47,150 nt of DNA from Desulfobacterales bacterium (GTDB lineage: Bacteria > Desulfobacterota > Desulfobacteria > Desulfobacterales > Desulfosalsimonadaceae). Made by a program: the position numbers and the translations under genes. This document shows, one piece after another, positions 8,324 through 16,292 of the stretch. The DNA lies in assembly GCA_018399235.1 (NCBI GenBank), contig JAGYOX010000008.1, positions 1 to 47,150 on the forward strand. The letters run 5' to 3'. The notes under the pieces are model-generated. The model did not search any database and was not told the DNA's origin. It saw only the letters and a program-made list of their open reading frames with translations. Numbering within the stretch: the stretch's first letter is position 1; each line of letters starts with the position of its first letter.

Positions 8324-9469
8324 CTAACTGTTACAGTGTTTTTCAAGTTCTTCAAGGGCCGCCAGTTGATCCTGAAAGCTTACAGCAGCACCACCGAGTG
8401 CCTTCTTGAAATAAAATGCCAGCTCCGGGACAAGCCCCGTGCACCCGGCCCTTTTTGCCGCGGCCATCCAACGGACCAGATCCAGGACCAAGGGAGCTGC
8501 CAGTATGGAGTCCCTGCCCTGGAGGTTTAACCGCAGGCTCATGGGCAGGCCGAAAATACCTTCAAAATCGACCACATCCCAGGCCTCCTTGGCATCCCCG
8601 CGGGGCGGGTAATAGTCGATGTGCACCTTGTGGGCGGATTTACCGTAATGCTTCATGCCCGGTGCATAGCCCAGCACATCCTCCAGAACATCGGTCTTGT
8701 TCTCAAGCTTGCACGCGGCATGTGCCGGGTCCATCAAATTTTCGCCGTCCGCATTGCCCAGGATGTTCAGGCTGTACCAGCCGTTGACGAACAGCGCCCG
8801 GGCCCGCAACGCAGCGGCCAGCAAGACTTTAAAATAGGTCTGGCCGGTTTTGCCGTCCCGGCCGGCAATGGGAACGCCGCATGCTTTCGCCCTATCCACA
8901 ACCGCCGGAATCTCGACCGCATTGGGGCTGAAATTCACCACCGGCACCCCGGCCTCAATAGCAGCCAGCACATAGGCGATATCCGAAAGGACGGATCCCC
9001 CTGCCCCTTCGTAGATCGCATCAACGGTGGGGAACCGGGCCAAATCATGACAGACGCCGGCAGGCAGAAGGTTGACCAGAACCGGGGCAAAGCCGGGAAA
9101 AGCCGATGTAAAAGCATTTATATCCGCCTTTAATCGGTCAACCTTTGTCTTCAATGCGTCGCTGGATTTCGGCGCCTCTTTAACAGGTATCCGGTCAAGG
9201 CCATCCGCGTAAGGCGCCCACACCCCTTTTTCAAGAACAGCCTGATTCGAGAGCGCTTCCTTGAGCGAAATATCTGCTGTATCCCATCCGGCCAGCCGGA
9301 ACGCGGCCGGACTGCCCATATATGAAAGCTTCCGGGCCGTCATCAGATAAGGCAGAATAAGTTCCGGATTCTCGCTTATCGCACAAACGGCTGTGGCAAG
9401 GGTCGATCCGATGGCCCCCTTGATCCCCGCCACCAACATCAATACGCCGTTATATTCAGAATCCGCCAT
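8324..9469 (-). CDS. myo-inositol-1-phosphate synthase family protein
   Basis: A 381-residue protein of the inositol-3-phosphate synthase family, which makes L-myo-inositol-1-phosphate from glucose-6-phosphate using NAD. Recognisable segments: the N-terminal Rossmann glycine motif VAGIKGAIGSTLA, NFSPNAVEIPAV, the catalytic lobe GRDGKTGQTYFK, NGWYSLNILGNADGENL, HIDYYPPRGDAKEAWD, and a C-terminal LVLDLVRWMAAA. Length fits the prokaryotic form. GGAGGGG precedes the ATG by about nine bases. It heads a coupled run with the TIM-barrel gene, ubiG and ubiE. Uses could include inositol phospholipid, an osmolyte, or a cyclitol precursor for the UbiA-linked product. Confidence 0.87.
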   Translation of the reverse strand: MADSEYNGVLMLVAGIKGAIGSTLATAVCAISENPELILPYLMTARKLSYMGSPAAFRLAGWDTADISLKEALSNQAVLEKGVWAPYADGLDRIPVKEAPKSSDALKTKVDRLKADINAFTSAFPGFAPVLVNLLPAGVCHDLARFPTVDAIYEGAGGSVLSDIAYVLAAIEAGVPVVNFSPNAVEIPAVVDRAKACGVPIAGRDGKTGQTYFKVLLAAALRARALFVNGWYSLNILGNADGENLMDPAHAACKLENKTDVLEDVLGYAPGMKHYGKSAHKVHIDYYPPRGDAKEAWDVVDFEGIFGLPMSLRLNLQGRDSILAAPLVLDLVRWMAAAKRAGCTGLVPELAFYFKKALGGAAVSFQDQLAALEELEKHCNS

Positions 9470-9544
9470 CAGCTTTTCCCCTCCAGAAGCCTTACATAGA
9501 CCTGTTATTACACATTTATAAAAAAATCAAACTCCGGCGGGGCT

Positions 9545-10795
9545 TCAAATCACAACTTCAAAGGTAAGCCCTGCGTTGGCTGTCAACCGTTGGATTAGCG
9601 TTTCGCCCATGGCGGTTGCTGGCGTCCAGAATCCGCCCTTCAAATCCTGCTTTGAAATGTCCTTGAACAGGCATACCGCGCTTTCACCCAGCATCTTGCG
9701 GGTGGAACCATAGCCGGGGTCCTGGTCGCCGGTCACATTGACGTCCAGACGATGCCCCGCCTCGTCCTTTCCGATCAACAGCAGTTTATAAAAACCCGCT
9801 TTCTGCTTTTCAGGTGACGGGCCTTCACCGGGTTTTGGCAGGATCGTTTTTTTCATGATGGCCCGGCTCGGGGCAAAGGCGCTGCCCACTAAAAACGCCC
9901 CCAATACGCCGGCAAGCGATGCCGCCCGGAAGCGGCCCTTAATCCCGTCACCCATCATCATGGCCTCGTCATATAAAAAATCCCTGCCCCAGGCATAGTT
10001 CATCAAAGCGTTTGACCGATGCACGATTCGCGTATTAACACCGGCCATTACAAAGGGAGCCAGCCAGCTTTCGGCATCCGGATCGTATTCAAATGTCGAG
10101 ACATTGGGCTGTCGAAGGCCGGTCTGCATTCCTTTAGGGGCCAATGCATAGGGATTTTTGGCTATTTTCAGTACCTCCGGGTCCCGGCGGGCCTCTTCGA
10201 TAAAATTCAGGATGCTCGCAACGGTGCCGCCGCTGGCGCCGCCGCGCATAATTTTAACCCGCAGCTTCACCCGATCCATCGGGCGTCCGAAACAACGCTT
10301 CGCCTCATTTTGAAGAAATAAAACCCCTAAATCCGATGGGATGGAGTCAAACCCGCAGGCATGGACAAGGCGGGCGCCGGATTTCTCCGCTTCTTCCTGA
10401 TGCGCACTGATCATCCGATGCATCCATTGGGCCTCCCCGGACAGATCGCAATAGTCGGTGCCGTTGGCCGCGCATGCGGCCACGAGGTTATTCCCGAATT
10501 TGGCATACGGCCCGACGGTGGAAACAACCAGCCTGGCCTTTTTTACCATTGCCTCGAGAAACGGCCTGTCAAACGCATCGCCGACGATCAGCGGCAGGCG
10601 GTTATCGCCGTCTAGATCTTCATGTAGGGCCTCCAGTTCGGAGCGGCTGTTGCCGCCCAGGGCAAAACTGATCTCGCCGGTCTTCCCGTATCGCGGCCAC
10701 AGGTATCCGGCCAGCAGACGGCCGATGAATCCGGTGGCCCCCCATAAAATAATATCCACCTCAGGTATCCGAGCATTATTGTCCGGGCCCATCAT
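9545..10795 (-). CDS. saccharopine dehydrogenase-like (trans-acting enoyl reductase type) protein
   Basis: A 416-residue protein with an N-terminal NAD(P)-binding Rossmann fold (IILWGATGFIGRLLAGYL, about residues 15-32) followed by RLVVSTVGPYAKFG, GTDYCDLSGEAQW and HACGFDSIPSDLGV. This is the signature of the saccharopine dehydrogenase-like group that includes mycobacterial trans-acting enoyl reductases of lipid synthesis. Bacterial members are often linked to lipid modification, so reduction of an isoprenoid or acyl double bond is plausible but unproven. GGAAGGA lies just before the ATG. It is 75 bases upstream of the inositol-phosphate synthase gene on the same strand and may head the same transcript. 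Confidence 0.8.
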   Translation of the reverse strand: MMGPDNNARIPEVDIILWGATGFIGRLLAGYLWPRYGKTGEISFALGGNSRSELEALHEDLDGDNRLPLIVGDAFDRPFLEAMVKKARLVVSTVGPYAKFGNNLVAACAANGTDYCDLSGEAQWMHRMISAHQEEAEKSGARLVHACGFDSIPSDLGVLFLQNEAKRCFGRPMDRVKLRVKIMRGGASGGTVASILNFIEEARRDPEVLKIAKNPYALAPKGMQTGLRQPNVSTFEYDPDAESWLAPFVMAGVNTRIVHRSNALMNYAWGRDFLYDEAMMMGDGIKGRFRAASLAGVLGAFLVGSAFAPSRAIMKKTILPKPGEGPSPEKQKAGFYKLLLIGKDEAGHRLDVNVTGDQDPGYGSTRKMLGESAVCLFKDISKQDLKGGFWTPATAMGETLIQRLTANAGLTFEVVI

Positions 10796-10930
10796 TCAAT
10801 CCTTCCATAATAAATCGGGTCTATTTGATTTTAGCTAAAAAGCTGTTTTAAGATTAAATATAGGGATGAAATAGGCGGGTTGCAAAAATACAAAAGCCAA
10901 AAATGCCGCCGCAGCGGAATATTGAGCTTT

Positions 10931-11059
10931 TTACGAAGGTATCCCTAAAGCAAAGATCAGGCGTACTGCATAAGCCAGCAACAAACAGGCGCCAAGGCCT
11001 CCGCACCAGGCTGCCGCAAACCACAGCCATTGGCGCTGTTTTTCAGTAAGTTCCTTCAT
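10931..11059 (-). CDS. DUF2474/CydX-like small subunit of cytochrome bd
   Basis: A 42-residue ORF starting at the ATG at 11059, inside the end of cydB, and stopping at TAA 10931-10933. The sequence begins MKELTEKQRQWLWFAAAWC and continues with one hydrophobic helix (about residues 11-40). This fits the one-helix DUF2474/CydX-type subunits that follow cydB and stabilise the oxidase. It overlaps the last 17 bases of cydB in another frame, which suggests translational coupling. The size, helix and position make this convincing although it is very short. Confidence 0.8.
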   Translation of the reverse strand: MKELTEKQRQWLWFAAAWCGGLGACLLLAYAVRLIFALGIPS

Positions 11060-12071
11060 GGCAGCTTTCCCGGCCGACCTTGCCGCGGAAAATATAATAG
11101 ACATAGCCCATATACCCCAAAATCACCGGCAGAAGAACAGCCGTGCCTGCCAGCATCAGCGACTGGGATGAAGGTGCGGCTGCCGCCTCACGGAAAGTAA
11201 TTCCAAATGGCACAACATAGGGCCACATGCTGATGGCAATACCCAGATAGCCGGTTAAAAACAGCCCGAAGCTCAGGAAAAACGGGCGGCATTCCCGGCC
11301 GGCATGGAGATCACGCCAAATAGAAATCAAAAGAACAAGGCTGATCATCGGTATGGGCAGAAGGAAAAAAAAGTTGGGCAGGCTGAACCAAAGCTCCCGG
11401 ATATCGGCATTCATGATCGGCATGCTGACGCTGACGATGGCCAGAAACAATGCCTGGTAGCAGAGCGCATAGGATGCGCTCTGCCGGGCCCATTGCTGGG
11501 TCTGGCCCTCGGTTTTCATGACCACCCAGGTAGCCCCCAACAGTGCATAGCCGAAAATGACCGCTACGCCGGTCATCAGGCTGTAGGCGTTCAACCAATC
11601 AAACGAGCCGCCGGCATAGCTGCGGCCGGAAACTTCAATCCCCTGGACAAAGGCGCCGACAATAATCCCCTGCATCAAGGCCGCCAAGAGTGAACCGAAA
11701 TGAAAGGAATAGTCCCATACCTGTCTGAACCTTCCGGCCTTGAAGCGAAATTCAAATGCGATCCCCCGAAAAATCAGCCCTAACAGCATTAGAATCACCG
11801 GAATATAAAAGGCGGGCATAATAACCGCGTATGCCAAGGGAAAAGCCGCCAGCAATCCACCGCCGCCCAGAACCAGCCAAGTCTCGTTGCCGTCCCAGAA
11901 TGGGGCGATGGACCGCATCATGCTGTCCCGGCACTGATCCGTAGGCGCAAAGGGAAATAGAATCCCAACGCCAAGGTCAAATCCGTCGAGCAGCACATAG
12001 AAAAATATGGCAACAGCGATTAATCCGTACCAAATGAGCGCCAGATCCAAAAATCCTTCAAAACTAAACAT
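11043..12071 (-). CDS. cydB: cytochrome bd ubiquinol oxidase subunit II
   Basis: A 342-residue membrane subunit with about eight or nine helices. Diagnostic pieces: LIWYGLIAVAIFFYVLLDGFDLGVG, IAPFWDGNETWLVLGGG, and LMLLGLIFRGIAFEFRFK. It supports subunit I in quinol oxidation and four-electron reduction of O2. I place the start at the ATG at 12071 because AAAGGAGG lies about seven bases before it. A longer in-frame ORF from 12122 only adds sequence antisense-shifted within cydA. It overlaps the end of cydA by eight bases. Quinol is the electron donor, so its partner quinone depends on the quinone pathway encoded next door. Confidence 0.93.
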   Translation of the reverse strand: MFSFEGFLDLALIWYGLIAVAIFFYVLLDGFDLGVGILFPFAPTDQCRDSMMRSIAPFWDGNETWLVLGGGGLLAAFPLAYAVIMPAFYIPVILMLLGLIFRGIAFEFRFKAGRFRQVWDYSFHFGSLLAALMQGIIVGAFVQGIEVSGRSYAGGSFDWLNAYSLMTGVAVIFGYALLGATWVVMKTEGQTQQWARQSASYALCYQALFLAIVSVSMPIMNADIRELWFSLPNFFFLLPIPMISLVLLISIWRDLHAGRECRPFFLSFGLFLTGYLGIAISMWPYVVPFGITFREAAAAPSSQSLMLAGTAVLLPVILGYMGYVYYIFRGKVGRESCHEGTY

Positions 12072-13437
12072 CCCGGCCTCCTTTTTCTGCCGCAACATGG
12101 CCACCGTAAGCATCCTCACCATTTTCAGGGCCTTTGTTGATTAGGTGCAAAATATAGTAACTGCCGGCACCGAACACGAACACATAAACCACGACAAACG
12201 CCGCCAGCGATAGGGCTACGGAAGTGCCGACCACCGGGGAAATCGCATCCTCGGTGCGGAGCAAGCCTTGCACCACCCATGGCTGTCGGCCAACTTCGGT
12301 GACAAACCAACCGGCCAGCACTGCGATAAATCCGGCCGGCGTCAGAGCCATGCACCAGTACTGGAACAAGCGGGTATCAAAGAGCCGGTTTCTTAAGTAA
12401 AGGATGATCGCCATCAGGCCGGTAGCGATCATCATCAGCCCGAGCCCCACCATGATGCGAAACGTCCAGAATACCATGGCTGCGGGGGGACGCTCGTCGG
12501 CCGGCCAAGCCTTCAAGCCCTTTACCTCGCCGTTGAAGTCGTGGGTGAGGATCAGGCTGGATAGCTTTGGTATCTCCACTGCGTAGCGGGTATCCTCGGC
12601 CTCTTGGTCAGGCCACCCGAAAAGGAGCAGCGGGGCGCCGGTAGTGGTCTCCCATAGCCCCTCCATGGCCGACACCTTTGCGGGCTGATGCTCCAACGTA
12701 TTCAACCCGTGCATATCACCAAACAAAAGCTGCATGGGGGCGACGAAAATTGCCATGATCATGGCCATGCCCAGCATCACCCGGGCATGGGGGATATGGC
12801 GCCCCCGCCACAAATAAAAGGCGCCGATGCCGGCCACGGTGAACGCCGTGGTCAGATAGGCCGCAACGACCATATGTACGAAACGATAGGGAAAAGAAGG
12901 ATTGAAAATGATTTCCAGCCAATTCGTCGGATAGATCAACCCGTTCTCGCCCACACGGAAACCGCCGGGTGTATGCATCCAGGAGTTGGCCGAAAGGATC
13001 CAGAACGCAGATATCAGAGTTCCCAAAGCCACCAGCACGGTAGCCGTGAAATGCAGCCGGCGGCCCACCCGATTCCATCCGGCCAGCATAACCCCTAAAA
13101 ACGAAGCCTCCAGGAAAAACGCGGTAATCACCTCGTAGCCCAGAAGCGGGCCTAAAATATTTCCACCGGCATCCGATAAAATCGACCAGTTGGTGCCGAA
13201 CTGGAAGGAAAGCACTACGCCGGAGACAACCCCCATGCCGAAGGTGACGGCAAAAATCTTGACCCACATCTGATAGACATCGGCATAGACCTGATTACCG
13301 GTTCTCAGCCATCGCCACTCAAGTACCGCCAGCCAGCTGGCCAGGCCGATGGTAAAGGCGGGGAAGATAATATGAAATGAAACGGTAAAGGCGAATTGGA
13401 TGCGCGCCAATAGGACGGGATCCAGATTTTCCAACAT
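12064..13437 (-). CDS. cydA: cytochrome bd oxidase subunit I, short Q-loop (CIO) type
   Basis: A 457-residue heme-bearing catalytic subunit with nine or so membrane helices. Heme ligand candidates H22 (FTVSFH) and H188 (FPYRFVHMVV) correspond to H19 and H186 of E. coli. The proton-path glutamates lie in LGYEVITAFFLEASFLG. The quinol loop keeps the QPAKVSAMEGLWET and GRQPWVVQG motifs but is short, as in the cyanide-insensitive oxidase subgroup. GAGGGG precedes the ATG. It forms an operon with cydB and a 42-residue small subunit. It would let an otherwise anaerobic cell respire or scavenge O2. Confidence 0.95.
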   Translation of the reverse strand: MLENLDPVLLARIQFAFTVSFHIIFPAFTIGLASWLAVLEWRWLRTGNQVYADVYQMWVKIFAVTFGMGVVSGVVLSFQFGTNWSILSDAGGNILGPLLGYEVITAFFLEASFLGVMLAGWNRVGRRLHFTATVLVALGTLISAFWILSANSWMHTPGGFRVGENGLIYPTNWLEIIFNPSFPYRFVHMVVAAYLTTAFTVAGIGAFYLWRGRHIPHARVMLGMAMIMAIFVAPMQLLFGDMHGLNTLEHQPAKVSAMEGLWETTTGAPLLLFGWPDQEAEDTRYAVEIPKLSSLILTHDFNGEVKGLKAWPADERPPAAMVFWTFRIMVGLGLMMIATGLMAIILYLRNRLFDTRLFQYWCMALTPAGFIAVLAGWFVTEVGRQPWVVQGLLRTEDAISPVVGTSVALSLAAFVVVYVFVFGAGSYYILHLINKGPENGEDAYGGHVAAEKGGRDV

Positions 13438-13554
13438 GATCGACCCCTCGGGTGTCTAAGGTTAATGGCATTGAACCGACACTAACTAAATATAAAAACA
13501 AAAACCCCTCGTGCAAAAAATCGAAAAAGAATAACTCTCCCGGCGAAAGTTAAC

Positions 13555-13638
13555 GGTATAAGGTTTAGGGTTTAGGGTTTAGGGTTTAGGGTATAAGGTT
13601 TAGGGTATAAGGTTTAGGGTTTAGGGTATAAGGTTTCA
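13555..13638 (+). repeat. 12-unit heptamer repeat array
   Basis: Twelve tandem seven-base units, mostly GGTTTAG and GGTATAA. It resembles plant telomere repeats (TTTAGGG) only superficially. Related, shorter arrays occur at five other spacers in the window (19055, 25361, 34019, 36000, 41220), all intergenic. Confidence 0.95.
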
Positions 13639-13781
13639 GTGTTCAGGTTTGAGGGGCTTCTTTTTTCGAATGCCCCGTTGTTTTGAATTTTGGTCATTGG
13701 AATTTGGGTATTGTTTGTTTTTTGAGATTTGAGATTTCGATTCTCCCTCAGTGCCTTTAACCTATCGCAAAAACACGATCT

Positions 13782-13869
13782 ATGTAGCGGAAGGCTTTAG
13801 CCTTCCATTGGACGGATTTTCTCGAATCGGCCGCTTCTGCAAATGGCGGGCTAAAGCCCGCCGCTACAT
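13782..13869 (+). repeat. 88-bp twin-hairpin element, copy A
   Basis: Bounded by 9-bp inverted ends ATGTAGCGG/CCGCTACAT. Two internal perfect hairpins: GGAAGGCT-TT-AGCCTTCC at 13789-13806 and GGCGGGCT-AA-AGCCCGCC at 13845-13862. Same length and layout as copies B and C. The structure suggests a MITE or REP/BIME-like non-autonomous element. Followed by a conserved CGCATTTGCCATT flank. Confidence 0.9.
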
Positions 13870-13921
13870 CGCATTTGCCATTAACGCTTGTGCAGTAAAG
13901 CCCCCTCTGGCTTAGTTTTAA

Positions 13922-14428
13922 TCATTCCCCGACCGTTTTGAATTTATCCTTCGTGGCCCCGCAGATCGGACATTTCTCGGGCAGCTTGTTGCTGGTCACA
14001 TAGCCGCAGACCTGACATACGTAATAGGCTTTTGTCTCGTCCCGGATCACATGATAAATGGCGCGTTCATATAGTTTAGCGTGATATGACTCCGCGTCTC
14101 TGGCCTGGCTGAATGTCAATGCGGCCGCCTGCTCCCCCTCCATTTCCGCGTCTTTGATAAAATTGGGGTATTCGTTTTCGCTGATGGATTTTTCGCGCTT
14201 AAATGAGTTCCGCAGATTCGTATCCGTATCCTTTACAATAATATCCTTGGCCAGATTCATGTGCCGGGTCGCATGCACCCGCTCCGCCTCGGCAATGGCC
14301 CGAAAAAGCAGGGCAATCTGCGGCACCTCCTCTTCCTCGGCCTTTTCCGCATAGGCCAAAAGTCTGAAATATGCCTTGGCCTCTCCGATAAATGCCGTAT
14401 AAACATTCGCCTTTGTCTTCTCCTTCAT
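13922..14428 (-). CDS. rubrerythrin
   Basis: A 168-residue protein with an N-terminal ferritin-like four-helix domain holding the diiron-site Glu/His residues (FIGEAKAYFRLLAYAEKAEEE, FRAIAEAERVHATRH, and DAEMEGEQAAALTFSQARDAESYH). The C-terminal rubredoxin-like zinc/iron finger is YVCQVCGYV...EKCPICGA. It is a cytoplasmic peroxidase that protects anaerobes from H2O2, with the rubredoxin domain feeding electrons. The real start is the ATG at 14428, after GAGGG. A longer frame upstream only reads out of frame through the neighbouring oxidoreductase gene. It is 44 bases downstream of the FAD oxidoreductase and near the bd oxidase, so oxidative stress defence clusters here. Confidence 0.95.
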   Translation of the reverse strand: MKEKTKANVYTAFIGEAKAYFRLLAYAEKAEEEEVPQIALLFRAIAEAERVHATRHMNLAKDIIVKDTDTNLRNSFKREKSISENEYPNFIKDAEMEGEQAAALTFSQARDAESYHAKLYERAIYHVIRDETKAYYVCQVCGYVTSNKLPEKCPICGATKDKFKTVGE

Positions 14429-14472
14429 AAAAAAGCCCTCATTTCTCAACAACGTTTGAACAATTTTAATAC

Positions 14473-15804
14473 CTATCTGTAATAAAGCCGGTCTTCCATT
14501 CGCATGAATCCGCGCACCGCCTGGGCGATGCCCAGGCTGACCAGATCCGGCGGCCATGAAAAAGCCTTCCGGCCGACGAAAAACATCTCCGTCCGCTCGG
14601 TCTGCCGTCCGGTGATCAGTTCGGCGATGGCGCGGCCGTTCGTGGTGGTCATGGAAACCCCGTGCCCGATACAGCCCATGGAGAAAACAGCCTTTCTGGC
14701 TTTGCCCAGATACCCGATAACCGGCGCCATGTCCATGGTGACCGAGACCGGGCCGCCCCACTGGTGGGTAAACCGTATGCCTTCGAGCTGGGGGAAGACC
14801 TCGGTTACGTGCCGCTTCAGATGGGCGAAGGTCTTCTCATTCAAGTCCTTGTCCAGGTCGGTACGAAAACCGATAGACACGTCCCCGCCGCCCATCGCTA
14901 TCCGGTTGTCCTTCGTGAGCCGGTAGTAATGGATCAGGTCCCGGGCATCTTCGATGCCGGCCCGGTTTTTCCAGCCGATCTCCTCATACTGCTCCGAAGT
15001 TAAGGGTTCGGACAGGACGATATGCGTAAAAGCCGGGTACTGAAGTTTTTTAAGCTCCGGAAACAGGACGGAATAGGCATTGGTGGCCAGAACCAGATAA
15101 TCGCTGTGGACTTCCCCCTTCTCCGTCTTAACCACAAATCCGGATCCGCCTTTTCGGGCAAAGCGTTTCACCGGCGAGTTCTCATGGATGATCACCCCCT
15201 GATTCTCCGCCAGGTCTTTCAAGCCGCGAGCCAGCTTGGCGGGGTTTAAAATCCCGCAGCGGGGTTCGAACCAGCCCAGCCGATAAAAATCGGTATTGAA
15301 CTCCTGGGCCAGGCGGTCCCGGTCCCAGCGCTCCACATCGCCAAGCCCCCAGCGTTCCATGATTTCGAAATCATGTTCCACGCGCTTGACCTGGCCGGGG
15401 CTGGTACCCACCAACAGGTAGCCGGTTCGTTCGTAGTCGCAATCGATATTGTTTTGGGTAATCACGTCGTGCAAGTAATCCACCGCATTTTCCATGTATA
15501 AATGGGCGGCTTTGGCCTTTTCATCGTCAAAACGGAACTTTGTGATCCCCTTGGTCAGGCCGAACAGGGTCATTGAGAACCCGCCGTTCCGGCCCGATGC
15601 GCCGTATCCGCAGATATCGGATTCAATCAGGCGGACATCCATTTCCGGCTGCAACTGCTTAAGGTGATAGCCTGTGGAAAGGCCGGTATAGCCCCCGCCG
15701 ATGATGGTGACATCGGCTTTTTCCTGTGTATTTAGGGGCGGATTGGGGTTAATAGTTTCCGGCAGGGTTTCCAGCCACCAGCTTTTTTCACGATAATCAC
15801 TCAT
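14473..15804 (-). CDS. FAD-dependent oxidoreductase (DAO family)
   Basis: A 443-residue D-amino acid oxidase/glycine oxidase-type flavoprotein. The dinucleotide-binding motif is TIIGGGYTGLSTGYHL near residue 34, followed by ESDICGYGASGRNGG, which covers the flavin-binding region seen in gamma-glutamylputrescine oxidase relatives. The C-terminal part has IGYLGKARKAVFSMGCIGHGVSMT, which would close the FAD site. Likely substrate is a secondary or primary amine or an N-methyl amino acid, but it cannot be fixed. GAGGTG lies just before the ATG. It probably shares a transcript with the rubrerythrin gene; removing the H2O2 this kind of oxidase makes would explain that pairing. Confidence 0.88.
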   Translation of the reverse strand: MSDYREKSWWLETLPETINPNPPLNTQEKADVTIIGGGYTGLSTGYHLKQLQPEMDVRLIESDICGYGASGRNGGFSMTLFGLTKGITKFRFDDEKAKAAHLYMENAVDYLHDVITQNNIDCDYERTGYLLVGTSPGQVKRVEHDFEIMERWGLGDVERWDRDRLAQEFNTDFYRLGWFEPRCGILNPAKLARGLKDLAENQGVIIHENSPVKRFARKGGSGFVVKTEKGEVHSDYLVLATNAYSVLFPELKKLQYPAFTHIVLSEPLTSEQYEEIGWKNRAGIEDARDLIHYYRLTKDNRIAMGGGDVSIGFRTDLDKDLNEKTFAHLKRHVTEVFPQLEGIRFTHQWGGPVSVTMDMAPVIGYLGKARKAVFSMGCIGHGVSMTTTNGRAIAELITGRQTERTEMFFVGRKAFSWPPDLVSLGIAQAVRGFMRMEDRLYYR

Positions 15805-15885
15805 GATTCACCTCGCTATAATTCTTCTATCCCTCTTTCTTTTTATTAGGAACAATCCTTCCGACCGTCAAGGAATAACTCCGTC

Positions 15886-15914
15886 TTGACACGGTCTTTG
15901 AATGTTCCTACATA
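15886..15914 (+). promoter_or_regulatory. sigma70-type promoter, probably leaderless
   Basis: TTGACA (15886-15891), 17-base spacer, TACATA (15909-15914). The ATG of the next gene is at 15922, seven bases after the -10 box, where transcription should begin. There is no Shine-Dalgarno sequence. Confidence 0.6.
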
Positions 15915-15921
15915 TTAATCT

Positions 15922-16287
15922 ATGGCACAGGAAAACGATATCGTTTTAATTTATTTTGAAGACCAGCCGGCCAGCTTTGCCCGCATTGAGTCCATTGCGC
16001 CGGATGCCAAAAAAGACTGGTATCATGTAAAGCTCCTGCTTCTCCAGATCCCCCTGCAAACAGTAACCTGGATCCTCCGGGATGTCTATATCAACGGAGA
16101 GGAGTTCACCATGGGCGGCAATCGAATAAGGCTGGAAAAGGTTGTAGCCCCTCCCGAGGCGGAACCTGATATGGAGAATAAGGAAAGTAAAGAGGAACAG
16201 ACGGAAAAGGAGCCGAAAACCGGCGAAGGCGAAACAACCAAAGATGCCAAGGTCGTATCCCTCTGGAACCACGACAAGAAAAAATAA
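15922..16287 (+). CDS. conserved-looking hypothetical protein
   Basis: A 121-residue protein of unknown function. Residues 1-75 form a compact beta-rich unit (VLIYFEDQPASFARIESI, then WYHVKLLLLQIP, then WILRDVYINGEEFTMGGNRIRLEKV). A strongly charged Glu/Lys tail (about 76-121) ends in VVSLWNHDKKK. No signal peptide or membrane segment is visible. It sits five bases before the DUF1848 gene and probably begins a three-gene run with that gene and dusB. It starts right at the predicted transcription start, so it may be translated from a leaderless message. Confidence 0.75.
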   Translation: MAQENDIVLIYFEDQPASFARIESIAPDAKKDWYHVKLLLLQIPLQTVTWILRDVYINGEEFTMGGNRIRLEKVVAPPEAEPDMENKESKEEQTEKEPKTGEGETTKDAKVVSLWNHDKKK

Positions 16288-16292
16288 GCGAC

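Larger units (their letters stand above)
13438..13921. other. repeat-rich spacer
   Basis: No gene. It contains a 12-unit heptamer array (13555-13638), a TTTGGAATTTGGG-type low-complexity stretch (about 13684-13740), and an 88-bp twin-hairpin element (13782-13869). It lies between two genes that both read leftward on the minus strand. Confidence 0.8.

Noticed and set aside
8621-9133. A 170-codon plus-strand ORF across the inositol-phosphate synthase gene
   Set aside because: Composition is that of a shadow frame, while the minus strand has full family motifs.
4944-9469. An EBO-type cluster (eboA-F)
   Set aside because: UbiA and a TIM barrel recall EboC and EboE, but TatD-like, dehydroquinate synthase-like and phosphatase genes are absent and the order differs.
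13555-13638. Plant telomere contamination or a CRISPR array
   Set aside because: TTTAGGG-like units are mixed with GGTATAA and flanked by bacterial genes. There are no spacers, so it is not a CRISPR array.
14429-14761. An N-terminal extension of the rubrerythrin frame up to 14761
   Set aside because: The extra residues are Arg/His/Gly-rich and lie antisense-shifted in the FAD oxidoreductase gene. The ATG at 14428 has a proper ribosome site.
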